From: Bacteroidota bacterium
GTDB taxonomy: Bacteria > Bacteroidota > Bacteroidia > Chitinophagales > Chitinophagaceae
Direction of reading: 5' to 3'
Length of the DNA stretch: 46,448 nt
Assembly (NCBI GenBank): GCA_023433345.1
Contig: JAEZDA010000097.1
Location: forward strand, 1 to 46,448
This document shows, in pieces, positions 35,030 through 43,084 of this stretch (its first letter is position 1; the number at the start of each line of letters is the position of its first letter). The notes beneath the pieces are model-generated. The model was not told the origin of the DNA and did not search any database. It saw nothing but the letters and a program-made list of their open reading frames with translations. The position numbers and the translations under genes were made by a program.

Positions 35030-37006
35030 TTATTTATAACTTCTTTGCGTGGGGTGCACAATTTCAAACTCCAGTTTCTCCTTGTGCATTTCCCAGCTAT
35101 TGTCCTCTTTCATTTCCCATGCCGCAACATAGCTGTACTGGTCATCTTTGCGTTGTGCCTCACCTTCAGGGGTCTGGCTTTCTTCGCGAAAATGGCCGCC
35201 GCATGATTCATTTCTTTGCAAAGCATCCATACACATCAGCTCGCCGAGTTCGAGAAAGTCTGCCACACGCCCTGCTTTGTCAAGTTCATTATTGAAATCT
35301 TTTATTTCCCCGGGGATCCTCACGTTTCTCCAAAACTCTTCACGCAAAGCACGAATTTCGGTGATGGCCTCCTGCAAACCGTTTGCATTCCTTGCCATGC
35401 CACACTTATCCCACATTATTTTACCGAGTCTTTTATGAAAACTCTCCACGCTTTCAGTGCCTTTGATATGCATCAGCCTTTGCAGTTTGTCACTCACTTC
35501 ACGCTCTGCCTGTTCAAAGGCCGGATGAGTAAGAGGGATAGACGCAGTTGCAATTTCATCTGCCAGATAATTTCCGATGGTATATGGAATCACAAAATAG
35601 CCATCTGCCAGCCCCTGCATCAGTGCTGATGCACCGAGGCGATTAGCACCATGATCGCTGAAATTGGCCTCACCTAATGCGTATAAACCGGGGATGGTTG
35701 TTTGCAATTCATAATCAACCCAAAGGCCGCCCATCGTGTAGTGCACAGCGGGATAGATACGCATTGGTGTTTCGTATGGATTTTCACCGGTGATCTTTTC
35801 ATACATTTCGAAAAGGTTACCATATTTTTCAGCAACCACATCTTTGCCAAGCCTGATTATCGTTTCTTCATCAGCACCGGTAATTCCTGATTTGCCCGCT
35901 TCTATACGACCATATCTTTTTATAGCATCAGCGAAATCAAGGTAAACAGCCATCTTAGTGGTGCCCACACCATAGCCAGCATCACATCTTTCTTTAGCTG
36001 CGCGTGAAGCCACATCCCTTGGAACGAGGTTACCGAATGCCGGATATCTTCTTTCGAGATAGTAATCTCTTTCCTCTTCAGGAATATCTTTTCCTTTTCT
36101 TGGATCGTTTTGTTTTTTCGGCACCCATATTCTTCCGTCGTTACGAAGGCTTTCACTCATCAGCGTGAGCTTGCTCTGATGGTCTCCACTAACGGGGATG
36201 CATGTAGGATGGATTTGTGTGAAGCAGGGATTGCCGAAGAATGCACCTTTGCGGTGAGCTTTCCATGCAGCTGTAACATTACTTCCCATGGCATTCGTGC
36301 TCAGGTAAAAAACGTTTCCGTATCCACCGGTGCATAACAGTACCGCATGGCCGAAGTGACGCTCCAGTTCCCCTGAGATAAGATCGCGTGTAATAATTCC
36401 GCGTGCTTTACCATCTATCATCACTACATCAAGCATTTCATGCCTGTTGTACATTGTAACATTGCCCAGTGCTACCTGGCGTTCGAGAGCACTGTAAGCT
36501 CCGAGAAGAAGTTGCTGCCCGGTTTGCCCTGCAGCGTAAAAGGTTCGTTGAACCTGGGTTCCGCCGAATGAACGGTTGCTAAGTAAGCCTCCGTATTCGC
36601 GTGCAAAAGGTACACCCTGCGCAACGCATTGGTCTATGATGGCAGCACTTACTTCTGCAAGGCGGTGCACGTTTGCTTCCCTTGCGCGATAGTCGCCACC
36701 TTTCACTGTGTCGTAAAAAAGCCGAAAGACACTGTCACCGTCGTTCTGGTAATTCTTTGCAGCATTTATCCCGCCTTGTGCGGCGATGCTGTGAGCGCGC
36801 CTCGGGCTATCCTGAAAGCAATAGGCCTTTACTTTGTAGCCCATTTCCCCTAAGGATGCCGCTGCAGAAGCTCCTGCGAGACCGGTTCCAACTACGATCA
36901 CTTCAAGTTTGCGTTTGTTGGCAGGGTTCACCAGTTTTACGTGGCCCTTATAATAATCCCACTTTTCCTTCATCTCGCCCTGCGGAATCTTCGCGTTCAA
37001 TGACAT
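35030..37006 (-). CDS. sdhA: Succinate dehydrogenase / fumarate reductase flavoprotein
   Basis: Catalytic subunit interconverting succinate and fumarate on the cytoplasmic face of the inner membrane. 658 aa, the longer type B length. FAD-binding 'VIVVGTGLAGASAAASLGEMG' near residue 36; H72 in 'RAHSIAAQGGINAAK' is the expected covalent FAD attachment site; 'HPTCIPVSGDHQSKL' and 'RLGASALMQGLADGYFVIPY' are active-site and C-terminal FAD regions. Sits between sdhC and sdhB in one operon. Confidence 0.97.
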   Translation of the reverse strand: MSLNAKIPQGEMKEKWDYYKGHVKLVNPANKRKLEVIVVGTGLAGASAAASLGEMGYKVKAYCFQDSPRRAHSIAAQGGINAAKNYQNDGDSVFRLFYDTVKGGDYRAREANVHRLAEVSAAIIDQCVAQGVPFAREYGGLLSNRSFGGTQVQRTFYAAGQTGQQLLLGAYSALERQVALGNVTMYNRHEMLDVVMIDGKARGIITRDLISGELERHFGHAVLLCTGGYGNVFYLSTNAMGSNVTAAWKAHRKGAFFGNPCFTQIHPTCIPVSGDHQSKLTLMSESLRNDGRIWVPKKQNDPRKGKDIPEEERDYYLERRYPAFGNLVPRDVASRAAKERCDAGYGVGTTKMAVYLDFADAIKRYGRIEAGKSGITGADEETIIRLGKDVVAEKYGNLFEMYEKITGENPYETPMRIYPAVHYTMGGLWVDYELQTTIPGLYALGEANFSDHGANRLGASALMQGLADGYFVIPYTIGNYLADEIATASIPLTHPAFEQAEREVSDKLQRLMHIKGTESVESFHKRLGKIMWDKCGMARNANGLQEAITEIRALREEFWRNVRIPGEIKDFNNELDKAGRVADFLELGELMCMDALQRNESCGGHFREESQTPEGEAQRKDDQYSYVAAWEMKEDNSWEMHKEKLEFEIVHPTQRSYK

Positions 37007-37056
37007 ATTCTGATGTGTTTAAAATATAAATTGTGTTTACTTATGCCTGCTGCCGG

Positions 37057-37734
37057 TTAATAGATCCATTCAAAATAAACAGCCAGGGGCATAAGCGCAA
37101 AAAGTACGGTAATGATGATCGTGTATCCGACACCGATACCTTTTATTATAGGCGTATATTTTTTATGATGAACGCCAAGCGTTTGAAAAGCACTCTGAAA
37201 GCCATGAAGAAGATGCCAGAAAAGGGCAACAAGGCCGATCATGTATAGTGCTACAATCCAACCATGGCTGAATACTTCCTGCATTTCCGCATAAAGATCG
37301 TGATCACTATGTTCGCCGCCATAGAGTGCAACCTTGGTTCCTACAAAAAAATGACTGATGTGCATGACAAGGAACAGCAGCAACAGTGTTCCGAACAATC
37401 CCATCGACCGGCTATACCAGGTTGAATTCTTATTTGCCTTGGTTACATGGTAGCCTACAGGTCGTGCAGCCGAATTCTGGCGCCATACAATCAGCGCCTG
37501 AACAATATGAAGTATGAGGAACACGAAAAGGCCGACTTCTAAAAAGCGGAGTATCCAGTTGTGGCTCATAAAGTGCGCAACAGTATTGAAAGTTTCGCCA
37601 CCGTCGTTTAAAAAAATGCAGGCGTTGATGCCTGCATGAACTATTAAAAATAAGATGAGAAAGAGACCGGTCAGTGCTACCGTAAATTTTTTTCCTATGG
37701 ATGAAGAGAAAAACTGTTTCCAGTTCATGTGCAA
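37057..37734 (-). CDS. sdhC: Succinate dehydrogenase cytochrome b subunit (type B)
   Basis: 225-aa membrane anchor with five hydrophobic helices, the type B anchor that replaces separate SdhC and SdhD and binds two hemes and menaquinone. Histidines in the helices ('LILFLIVHAGINACI', 'VGLFVFLILHIVQAL', 'LLLLFLVMHISHFF', 'VALFWHLLHGFQSAF') are the likely heme ligands. An ATG two codons downstream is an equally possible start. First gene of the operon, with an exact -7 promoter box upstream. No sdhD or sdhE is present. Confidence 0.94.
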   Translation of the reverse strand: MHMNWKQFFSSSIGKKFTVALTGLFLILFLIVHAGINACIFLNDGGETFNTVAHFMSHNWILRFLEVGLFVFLILHIVQALIVWRQNSAARPVGYHVTKANKNSTWYSRSMGLFGTLLLLFLVMHISHFFVGTKVALYGGEHSDHDLYAEMQEVFSHGWIVALYMIGLVALFWHLLHGFQSAFQTLGVHHKKYTPIIKGIGVGYTIIITVLFALMPLAVYFEWIY

Positions 37735-37754
37735 TAGTTTGGTTTTACGTGGAG

Positions 37755-37762
37755 CAAAAGTA
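37755..37762 (-). promoter_or_regulatory. Probable -7 box (TACTTTTG) of the sdhCAB operon
   Basis: Exact TAnnTTTG on the minus strand, 20 bases before the sdhC ATG. No -33 TTG in the 17-23 window. It is the only promoter-like site I see for sdhCAB. Confidence 0.5.
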
Positions 37763-37784
37763 CTTAATTAATGTTAAAATTTGT

Positions 37785-37812
37785 TAGTTGTTAGCCTATA
37801 GTCAGTACATGG
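37785..37812 (+). repeat. Degenerate heptamer stretch, TAGnnnn
   Basis: Four seven-base blocks TAGTTGT, TAGCCTA, TAGTCAG, TACATGG in register. Much more decayed than the other arrays, so it may be a worn remnant or chance. It lies in the 236-base spacer upstream of sdhC; the rest of that spacer shows nothing I recognise. Confidence 0.35.
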
Positions 37813-37970
37813 CAACAATCCGTTATTAGAAACTGCTTTCCGTTAATACTATTACGTGATCTTTCAATTCAATGCCAGCCTATATCAGACGAGAATTTGA
37901 TTGAGTTATTTTTCATAACAGCAAATGTTTCTTATCCCGGAAACATTAATGGCTAAAGTGTTTGGATTCT

Positions 37971-38537
37971 TCAATCGTGCAGCAACCCGGAATTTTTCTG
38001 CTCAAGCAGTTGCCAGATCATTTCGGGAGAAAGCGAGCGCCATTGCGGAAGATCAACCAACGGAAGATAACGGTTAAGTTTTGCTCTTTGAAAATCGTAT
38101 TGGCTTTGTACAGGAAGGTTCAACATTACCATCCAGCCATTTTCTTCTGAAAGTTCTTCATACCAGTCTTCATAATACGCGTCATCACTGCTGTGAAAAT
38201 TGAGTACATTCTCTCCTATCAAAATAAATTTATTTATTCCTTTACAAAAAAGCCTGTCAGTTACTTCGCGGCGCAGGGTCATGATATCATTTTCAATAGC
38301 ATCATTCCATTCCCCAATCATTTCAATAATGGCAAAATGTTGCTCATAGTCGGTATAAAGAATTTTTAGGTAAAGCGTTCGAGAGCCAAAATCATCCCAT
38401 TGCGGATGGATATAATAATTATAAATAGTGTGAGAATATTCAAATTCGCTATAGGTGCGCCTGTAAAATGGCGACAAAGGATCTTCATCTGCAATGTAGA
38501 GATGGCGCCAGTTATAATATGGTTCTATTTCGTGCAA
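37971..38537 (-). CDS. Hypothetical protein, Tyr/Asp/Glu-rich
   Basis: 188 aa, no signal peptide or membrane helix, acidic, unusually rich in Tyr and Trp ('YYNWRHLYIADEDPLSPFYRRTYSEFEYSHTIYNYYIHPQWDDFG', here split: N-terminal third). The middle has an alpha/beta pattern ('EHFAIIEMIGEWNDAIENDIMTLRREV' region, then 'INKFILIGENVLNFHSSDDAYYEDWYEEL'). It looks like an intact globular cytosolic protein. I do not recognise the family. Upstream lies a GGGTTNT heptamer array; downstream the gap to sdhC holds a worn array. No operon partner. Confidence 0.65.
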   Translation of the reverse strand: MHEIEPYYNWRHLYIADEDPLSPFYRRTYSEFEYSHTIYNYYIHPQWDDFGSRTLYLKILYTDYEQHFAIIEMIGEWNDAIENDIMTLRREVTDRLFCKGINKFILIGENVLNFHSSDDAYYEDWYEELSEENGWMVMLNLPVQSQYDFQRAKLNRYLPLVDLPQWRSLSPEMIWQLLEQKNSGLLHD

Positions 38538-38609
38538 AGGGAATCAAATAATCAAAAGTAGAAATTCAAAATGTTATTTGATAGCTTTTACACAAAGGGA
38601 ATACCAAAG

Positions 38610-38637
38610 GAGTTGTGGGTTCTGGGTTATGGGTTGT
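38610..38637 (+). repeat. Heptamer tandem array, unit GGGTTNT
   Basis: Four units in register: GAGTTGT, GGGTTCT, GGGTTAT, GGGTTGT. Flank to the right (38640-38690) resembles the flank of the 33889 array. Confidence 0.85.
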
Positions 38638-38737
38638 GCGAGGTGAGAAATGAGATTTGCGAAGGCACAGGTTGCATGGTGCATCTACAAGTAGCGTGGA
38701 GCATATTGCTGATTATCCGGCGAGTTCACTATGTAGC

Positions 38738-38766
38738 AAAAAAAGAGGCTGCTAAAAAGCAGCCTC
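38738..38766 (-). terminator. Intrinsic terminator after the T9SS-sorted protein gene
   Basis: Perfect 9-bp stem GAGGCTGCT / AGCAGCCTC with a four-base loop, followed on the minus strand by seven T. It lies 27 bases past the stop at 38794. Confidence 0.88.
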
Positions 38767-38793
38767 CTGACTTATCAACCCAAAATAAAAAAA

Positions 38794-40044
38794 CTACTCA
38801 AGCACTATCTTTTCTGTGATAACAACCTGGTTTTTTTCGTTCATAACTTTTACCATGTACAAACCTTTTGAAGGACGGCTATGTATGGTCATTTGTGCAG
38901 TTTGTCTTCCTTTCAAAACCTGTACAGGTTGCGATTGAATTGCACGGCCGGTGATATCAGTAAACAGGATGTTGTAACGACCTTCTTTTTGCCCGTCAAG
39001 CGTTACATAAAATGTAGAGGATGTAACAGGATTTGGGAATACTTTCGCTTCTGCGCTGTTGAAGTTCACTTCAGGCAGGTTGCCTGTTTCAAAGCGGTTG
39101 GCCTGGTCAGCTTCTTTTTGAAGAAGGAAGCGGTTGTTTGCAAGATCTGATGCATTAAAACGTTGGTCAGAGCCTTCAACTTTTGAAGCTGTAAGATCGG
39201 CAAGTTTCACTTTGTAATATCCTTCGAAAAAATTTGCGCTCACCACAAGTATGTCGCCATCTTCGGTTACGGCAGCACCGTTAGTGGTGTATTGCGCCGG
39301 AAGGCCCGTGATGGTTCCTTTAAAGGTTGCAATACGCGTTTCAGGATCTATTACAAATACATTCTTGTTTGCGGAGATCACATACAGTTTTCCAAAGGCA
39401 TCGGCAACCATGTCTCCACCCCAGCTTGTACACTTGTTATGGATGGACATTCCTTTATTGTTTTCTGCATCAACAAGATTTCCCAGGTCTGTAATTTCAG
39501 GAACTTTTCCTGTTGTAAAACGGAGAAAATGGTTTCCGTCGTTAGTGATCATGTAGCCGCTACCGTTAGGGGCGATCACCATCCTCGTAATGTTATTTGC
39601 CTCATCGTTCAGGTTTCCGAAATTCAGAACCGGGGAACGAAGTGTAAAGAATCGGGGTGTTTCATTTTTGATGTCCAGATCAAGCCAGCGCAATTCTCCC
39701 ATGCGCATTGGCGTGAAGAATAATTTGTTGCCGCGCGCATCAAGAGCGGCTGCTGCTACAAAGGTGGAGGTTGGATAATCAGTGGTTGAAAAAATATTTC
39801 CGTTAACAGTGGCATTTTGGTTTACCACTTTCTTAGTATTCACGTCAACCAATTCAAAGCTGGATTTACTCCTTTCAAACAAGGTTTTTGTAACCTGGCC
39901 TGTTGAAAGATCAACCTGGCGAATGTTCATCCAGATAAAATCTTTGTTACCGTCGCCTGTTATGGCATACCCGGTGTTCTTTTGCGCTGTGCCGGCCATG
40001 GTGGCTGCTAATGAGGCGGTGGTGAGTAAAACTTTAAAATTCAT
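38794..40044 (-). CDS. T9SS-sorted surface/secreted protein, propeller-like
   Basis: 416 aa. Signal peptide (about 1-20, ending Ala-Gly-Thr-Ala-Gln), then ~300 residues of repeating beta motifs ('FIWMNIRQVDLSTGQV', 'NKLFFTPMRMGELRWLDLDI', 'GSGYMITNDGNHFLRFT', 'GKLYVISANKNVFVIDPET') that look like blades of a beta-propeller. The last ~80 residues are a classic T9SS type A sorting domain: 'KVFPNPVTSSTFYVTL', 'YNILFTDITGRAI', 'SKGLYMVKVMNEKNQVVITEKIVL'. So the mature protein is carried over the outer membrane by the type IX system. No enzymatic residues recognised. Confidence 0.85.
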   Translation of the reverse strand: MNFKVLLTTASLAATMAGTAQKNTGYAITGDGNKDFIWMNIRQVDLSTGQVTKTLFERSKSSFELVDVNTKKVVNQNATVNGNIFSTTDYPTSTFVAAAALDARGNKLFFTPMRMGELRWLDLDIKNETPRFFTLRSPVLNFGNLNDEANNITRMVIAPNGSGYMITNDGNHFLRFTTGKVPEITDLGNLVDAENNKGMSIHNKCTSWGGDMVADAFGKLYVISANKNVFVIDPETRIATFKGTITGLPAQYTTNGAAVTEDGDILVVSANFFEGYYKVKLADLTASKVEGSDQRFNASDLANNRFLLQKEADQANRFETGNLPEVNFNSAEAKVFPNPVTSSTFYVTLDGQKEGRYNILFTDITGRAIQSQPVQVLKGRQTAQMTIHSRPSKGLYMVKVMNEKNQVVITEKIVLE

Positions 40045-40144
40045 GTCAGGTATTTTTAATGGTGAAAGTTAAAATTAATCAGGAATCTAATTTACAACAA
40101 TGTGATAACAATTAAGAGAATTTTTGGGTGCGGGGATCAAATTT

Positions 40145-40996
40145 TTATGAATGGTATTTTACAAGGCCATCCATAGGGCTCTTTAAAACGTTGCCAAGCA
40201 GCAATTCGTATGACTGGCAGAGGTTTTCAAGTATGTCTTTAAAACCAAATGCAACGCTGCCGACGAAATGCACCGGGTGCGTCCAGCTTTCCCGGAATTT
40301 ATATACATGGTTAAAGAAAAAATCGTTCAGCCCGTCTTCGATAATATTTTCGATCATAAAATGTCCCCGATTTTCCGCAAGGAATTCTGTAAACCTTGCC
40401 AAGTAGCGGTTTGGAAGTTGCTGGCGGTAAACTGCATCAAGGATATCGGTTGGCGACACCGGGAAGCGGGCACGAAACCTGTCCATCAGGTCAGGTTCAA
40501 AAGTGTTGTATAAATAATATTGCACCACTTTTCTTCCTAAATAAGCACCACTGCCTTCATCGCCAAGAATAAAGCCCAGGCCGGGGCTGCTCTTTGCGAT
40601 CTTTTTTCCGTCGTAATAGCAAACACTGGAACCCGTGCCGAGAATACAGACCATGCCTTTATCGTTTCCACAAAGTGCCCGGGCCGCAGCTAAAATATCA
40701 GACTCTACTTTCACCTTTGTTTTCGGGAAGGCAGATTTAAAAGTGGTGGTAAGCATTTTCACATTTGCAGGGTTGCCGCATCCGGTACCATAAAAGAAAA
40801 GATCACTTGGCTGAAGTTTTAGTTTTGGATGAAGTTCTTTCTCTAAAATTTCCTTCACCTGGTGCGATGATAAAAAATAAGGACTAAGGCCCTGTGTGGT
40901 TATATTCTTTTTACGTTTACCAGGTTCGGTAAGCGTCCATGATGTTTTCGTGGAGCCGCTGTCGGCAATTAATGTTGCTCCCATCGCTTTTTTCAA
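40145..40996 (-). CDS. BadF/BcrA-type ATPase, N-acetylglucosamine kinase-like
   Basis: 283-aa ASKHA-fold kinase. Phosphate 1 loop 'LIADSGSTKTSWTL' near residue 6, 'GMVCILGTGSSVCYYDGKKI' (phosphate 2/adenosine region) and 'GLGFILGDEGSGAYLGRKVV' are the signatures of the family that includes eukaryotic-type GlcNAc kinase. Expected to phosphorylate an amino sugar, possibly recycled from cell wall; the exact sugar is inferred, not proven. It diverges from the ctpA gene across a 113-base gap. Confidence 0.85.
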   Translation of the reverse strand: MKKAMGATLIADSGSTKTSWTLTEPGKRKKNITTQGLSPYFLSSHQVKEILEKELHPKLKLQPSDLFFYGTGCGNPANVKMLTTTFKSAFPKTKVKVESDILAAARALCGNDKGMVCILGTGSSVCYYDGKKIAKSSPGLGFILGDEGSGAYLGRKVVQYYLYNTFEPDLMDRFRARFPVSPTDILDAVYRQQLPNRYLARFTEFLAENRGHFMIENIIEDGLNDFFFNHVYKFRESWTHPVHFVGSVAFGFKDILENLCQSYELLLGNVLKSPMDGLVKYHS

Positions 40997-41057
40997 TTAA
41001 GGTAGTACATTCACATCATTCATGGCATAAAAATGGTTTCCCTGCCTGTAAAAAAAT

Positions 41058-41065
41058 TACCTTCG
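41058..41065 (+). promoter_or_regulatory. Possible -7 box (TACCTTCG) of the S41 protease gene
   Basis: One mismatch from TAnnTTTG, 44 bases before the ATG of the S41 peptidase. No clear -33 element. Low support. Confidence 0.25.
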
Positions 41066-41109
41066 CGCCCTAATTCCCGCCCGCCAACCGGCAAAAGTTT
41101 GGCTTTGAT

Positions 41110-42696
41110 ATGCAGCAAAAGAAATTAAAGATCTGGCTACCGTTTTTATTTAGCCTTGCGATAGTGCTTGGTATGTTCTTCGGCTTTAAGATGCGCGACG
41201 CACTTCCCGGGAAAAAATTCTTTTTCACCGAAAGGAAAAAGCCTCTTGAAGAAGTACTTTCCCTGATCAATGCTAATTATGTTGATAAGGTTGATGAAGC
41301 GGCTTTGGCCGACACCGCGATCCAGGCCATGTTGCTGAAGCTTGATCCGCATTCTCAATACATTCCTGCAAAACTTTTGGAGGAAGCAAATGATGGCATT
41401 GCCGGCAATTTTTATGGAATAGGGATAGAATTCGACATTTTCGATGACACTTTGAATGTGATCAGCGTTTTAAAAGATGGACCCGCAGATCGGGCCGGAA
41501 TTAAGATGGGTGATAAGCTTTTAAAAGCCGGGGACAGTCTGATGGCCGGTAAAGGCCGCGATGCGCAGGGAATGCGCGACATACTAAAAGGAAACCGGGG
41601 CAGCCTTCTAACTCTAAGGGTGCTGCGCAAGGGCGATGTACTTGACCTGCCCGTGACCAGGGATTTCGTTTCGGTTTCCAGCGTTGATGCCTCCTACCTT
41701 ATCGCTCCGAAAACAGGTTTTATAAGGCTAAGCAGGTTTACCCAGCAGAGTTACAGGGAATTTATGGAGGCGCTTGATGATCTTAAAAAGCAGGGAATAG
41801 AAAAACTTATACTCGATCTGCGCGGGAATGGCGGTGGCGTACTCGATGAAGCAGTTGAAATTGCTGATGAATTTCTTCCGGGCGATAAGCTGATCACATA
41901 TACAGAGGGTTTTCATACACCACGAAAAGATTATCGTACCCGCCGCACCGGACAGTTTGAAACCGGTGAACTGATCGTACTCGGCGATGAGGGCTCAGCC
42001 TCTGCAAGTGAAATATTGATGGGCGCTTTGCAGGATTGGGACAGGGCAACTATTGTGGGCAGAAAAACCTTCGGGAAGGGCCTGGTTCAGGAACAATTTA
42101 ATTTAAGCGATGGCAGCGCAGTAAGACTGACTGTTTCGCGCTACTACACTCCTCTCGGACGCAGCATCCAACGGCCTTACACTAACGGTTTTGATGAGTA
42201 TTATGCAGAGGTTGCACACCGCGATATGCTGGCGGACTCAACAATTATAAAAGATTCAACGCCACAGGTAAAGGGTTTTTCAACTCCAAAAGGAAAAGTG
42301 CTTTTTGCTGAAGGCGGCATTACCCCGGATCATCGTGTTGGAACAGATACATCTAAACTTGGCTACACTACGGCGGTGATCTTTTCGCGCGGCTTGGTTT
42401 CAGAATTCGGATACAAATACACGATCGATAATTTAGAACGGCTGAAGCAGTATAAAGACCCCAACTCATTTAATAATGGATTTAGGCCCGGAGCAGAGGC
42501 CTGGCAGTATTTTGAAGCCATGGCCGCGGCAGATTCAATTGATCTCGGTTTTCTCAAAACTGCTGAGAAGAACTTCATTCAAAAAAGCATGCGCCTTTCA
42601 ATCGCCCGGCAGCTTTGGCGTAATGAAGGATATTTTGAAGTGATGAATAAGGAAGATGAGGTTGTATTGAAAGCGCTATCCCTCCTAAAAAATTAA
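41110..42696 (+). CDS. ctpA: C-terminal processing peptidase, S41 family (CtpA type)
   Basis: 528 aa. An N-terminal membrane anchor or uncleaved signal (about 9-25), then N-terminal helical region, a PDZ domain (about 95-185; 'GIGIEFDIFDDTLNVISVLKDGPADRAGIKMGDKL' region) that binds substrate C-termini, and the S41 protease core. Catalytic Ser is S298 in 'GSASASEILMGALQDW' and the Lys is K323 in 'KTFGKGLVQ', the same 25-residue spacing as in Prc. Strand 'EKLILDLRGNGGGVLDEAV' precedes it. A C-terminal ~150-residue extension is helical. Acts in the periplasm on envelope proteins. Monocistronic, with a weak hairpin after it. Confidence 0.93.
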   Translation: MQQKKLKIWLPFLFSLAIVLGMFFGFKMRDALPGKKFFFTERKKPLEEVLSLINANYVDKVDEAALADTAIQAMLLKLDPHSQYIPAKLLEEANDGIAGNFYGIGIEFDIFDDTLNVISVLKDGPADRAGIKMGDKLLKAGDSLMAGKGRDAQGMRDILKGNRGSLLTLRVLRKGDVLDLPVTRDFVSVSSVDASYLIAPKTGFIRLSRFTQQSYREFMEALDDLKKQGIEKLILDLRGNGGGVLDEAVEIADEFLPGDKLITYTEGFHTPRKDYRTRRTGQFETGELIVLGDEGSASASEILMGALQDWDRATIVGRKTFGKGLVQEQFNLSDGSAVRLTVSRYYTPLGRSIQRPYTNGFDEYYAEVAHRDMLADSTIIKDSTPQVKGFSTPKGKVLFAEGGITPDHRVGTDTSKLGYTTAVIFSRGLVSEFGYKYTIDNLERLKQYKDPNSFNNGFRPGAEAWQYFEAMAAADSIDLGFLKTAEKNFIQKSMRLSIARQLWRNEGYFEVMNKEDEVVLKALSLLKN

Positions 42697-42716
42697 GCCC
42701 CCGAACCGGAGGCTTT
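42696..42716 (+). terminator. Weak terminator after the S41 protease gene
   Basis: Stem AGCC-CCG / CGG-GGCT with one mismatch and a three-base loop, overlapping the TAA stop and followed by only TTT. Stem is good, T-run is poor. Confidence 0.45.
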
Positions 42717-42874
42717 GAAAACAGTGGCCAGTCTAACTTGACCAGATCTGCAATATTGTATTGGATGCTAAAACGGGATAATACTGGAACAAATCTAAAA
42801 ATATTCGATCCCGGATTATGTAGTTTACGGGTTAATAAGTTTGTAGAATTATTACTACTCAACCACTCTGCTCT

Positions 42875-42936
42875 GATTATAGATTTTAGATTATAGATTA
42901 CAGATTATAGATTTAGATTATAGCTTACAGATTATA
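42875..42936 (+). repeat. Heptamer tandem array, unit GATTATA
   Basis: Nine units in register except one six-base copy (GATTTA at 42910-42915): five are exact GATTATA, others GATTTTA, GATTACA, GCTTACA. Lies between the S41 protease and CBS genes. The largest heptamer array in the window. Confidence 0.85.
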
Positions 42937-43007
42937 GATGGTTGGTGTCGGCATTACTTTATTGCGCAGACATTCGGGAAACCCACGACCGTTGATTAAC
43001 CCAAAGC

Positions 43008-43028
43008 CTACAGACTACCGACTAAACA
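43008..43028 (+). repeat. Degenerate heptamer stretch, CTAnnnA
   Basis: Three blocks CTACAGA, CTACCGA, CTAAACA in seven-base register, just upstream of the CBS gene promoter. Short; may be chance, but it matches the period of the other arrays. Confidence 0.35.
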
Positions 43029-43060
43029 CCCCTAACTCCTTACTTTCCTCCAAACCTCCC

Positions 43061-43068
43061 TACATTTG
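43061..43068 (+). promoter_or_regulatory. Probable -7 box (TACATTTG) of the CBS gene
   Basis: Exact TAnnTTTG, 16 bases before the ATG at 43085. This position also argues against starting the protein upstream at 42938. Confidence 0.5.
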
Positions 43069-43084
43069 CAAAAAATCATGTGCT

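Noticed and set aside
42938..43084. N-terminal extension of the CBS gene
   Set aside because: The extra 49 codons run through degenerate heptamer DNA and the -7 box, and the standard enzyme start is at 43085.
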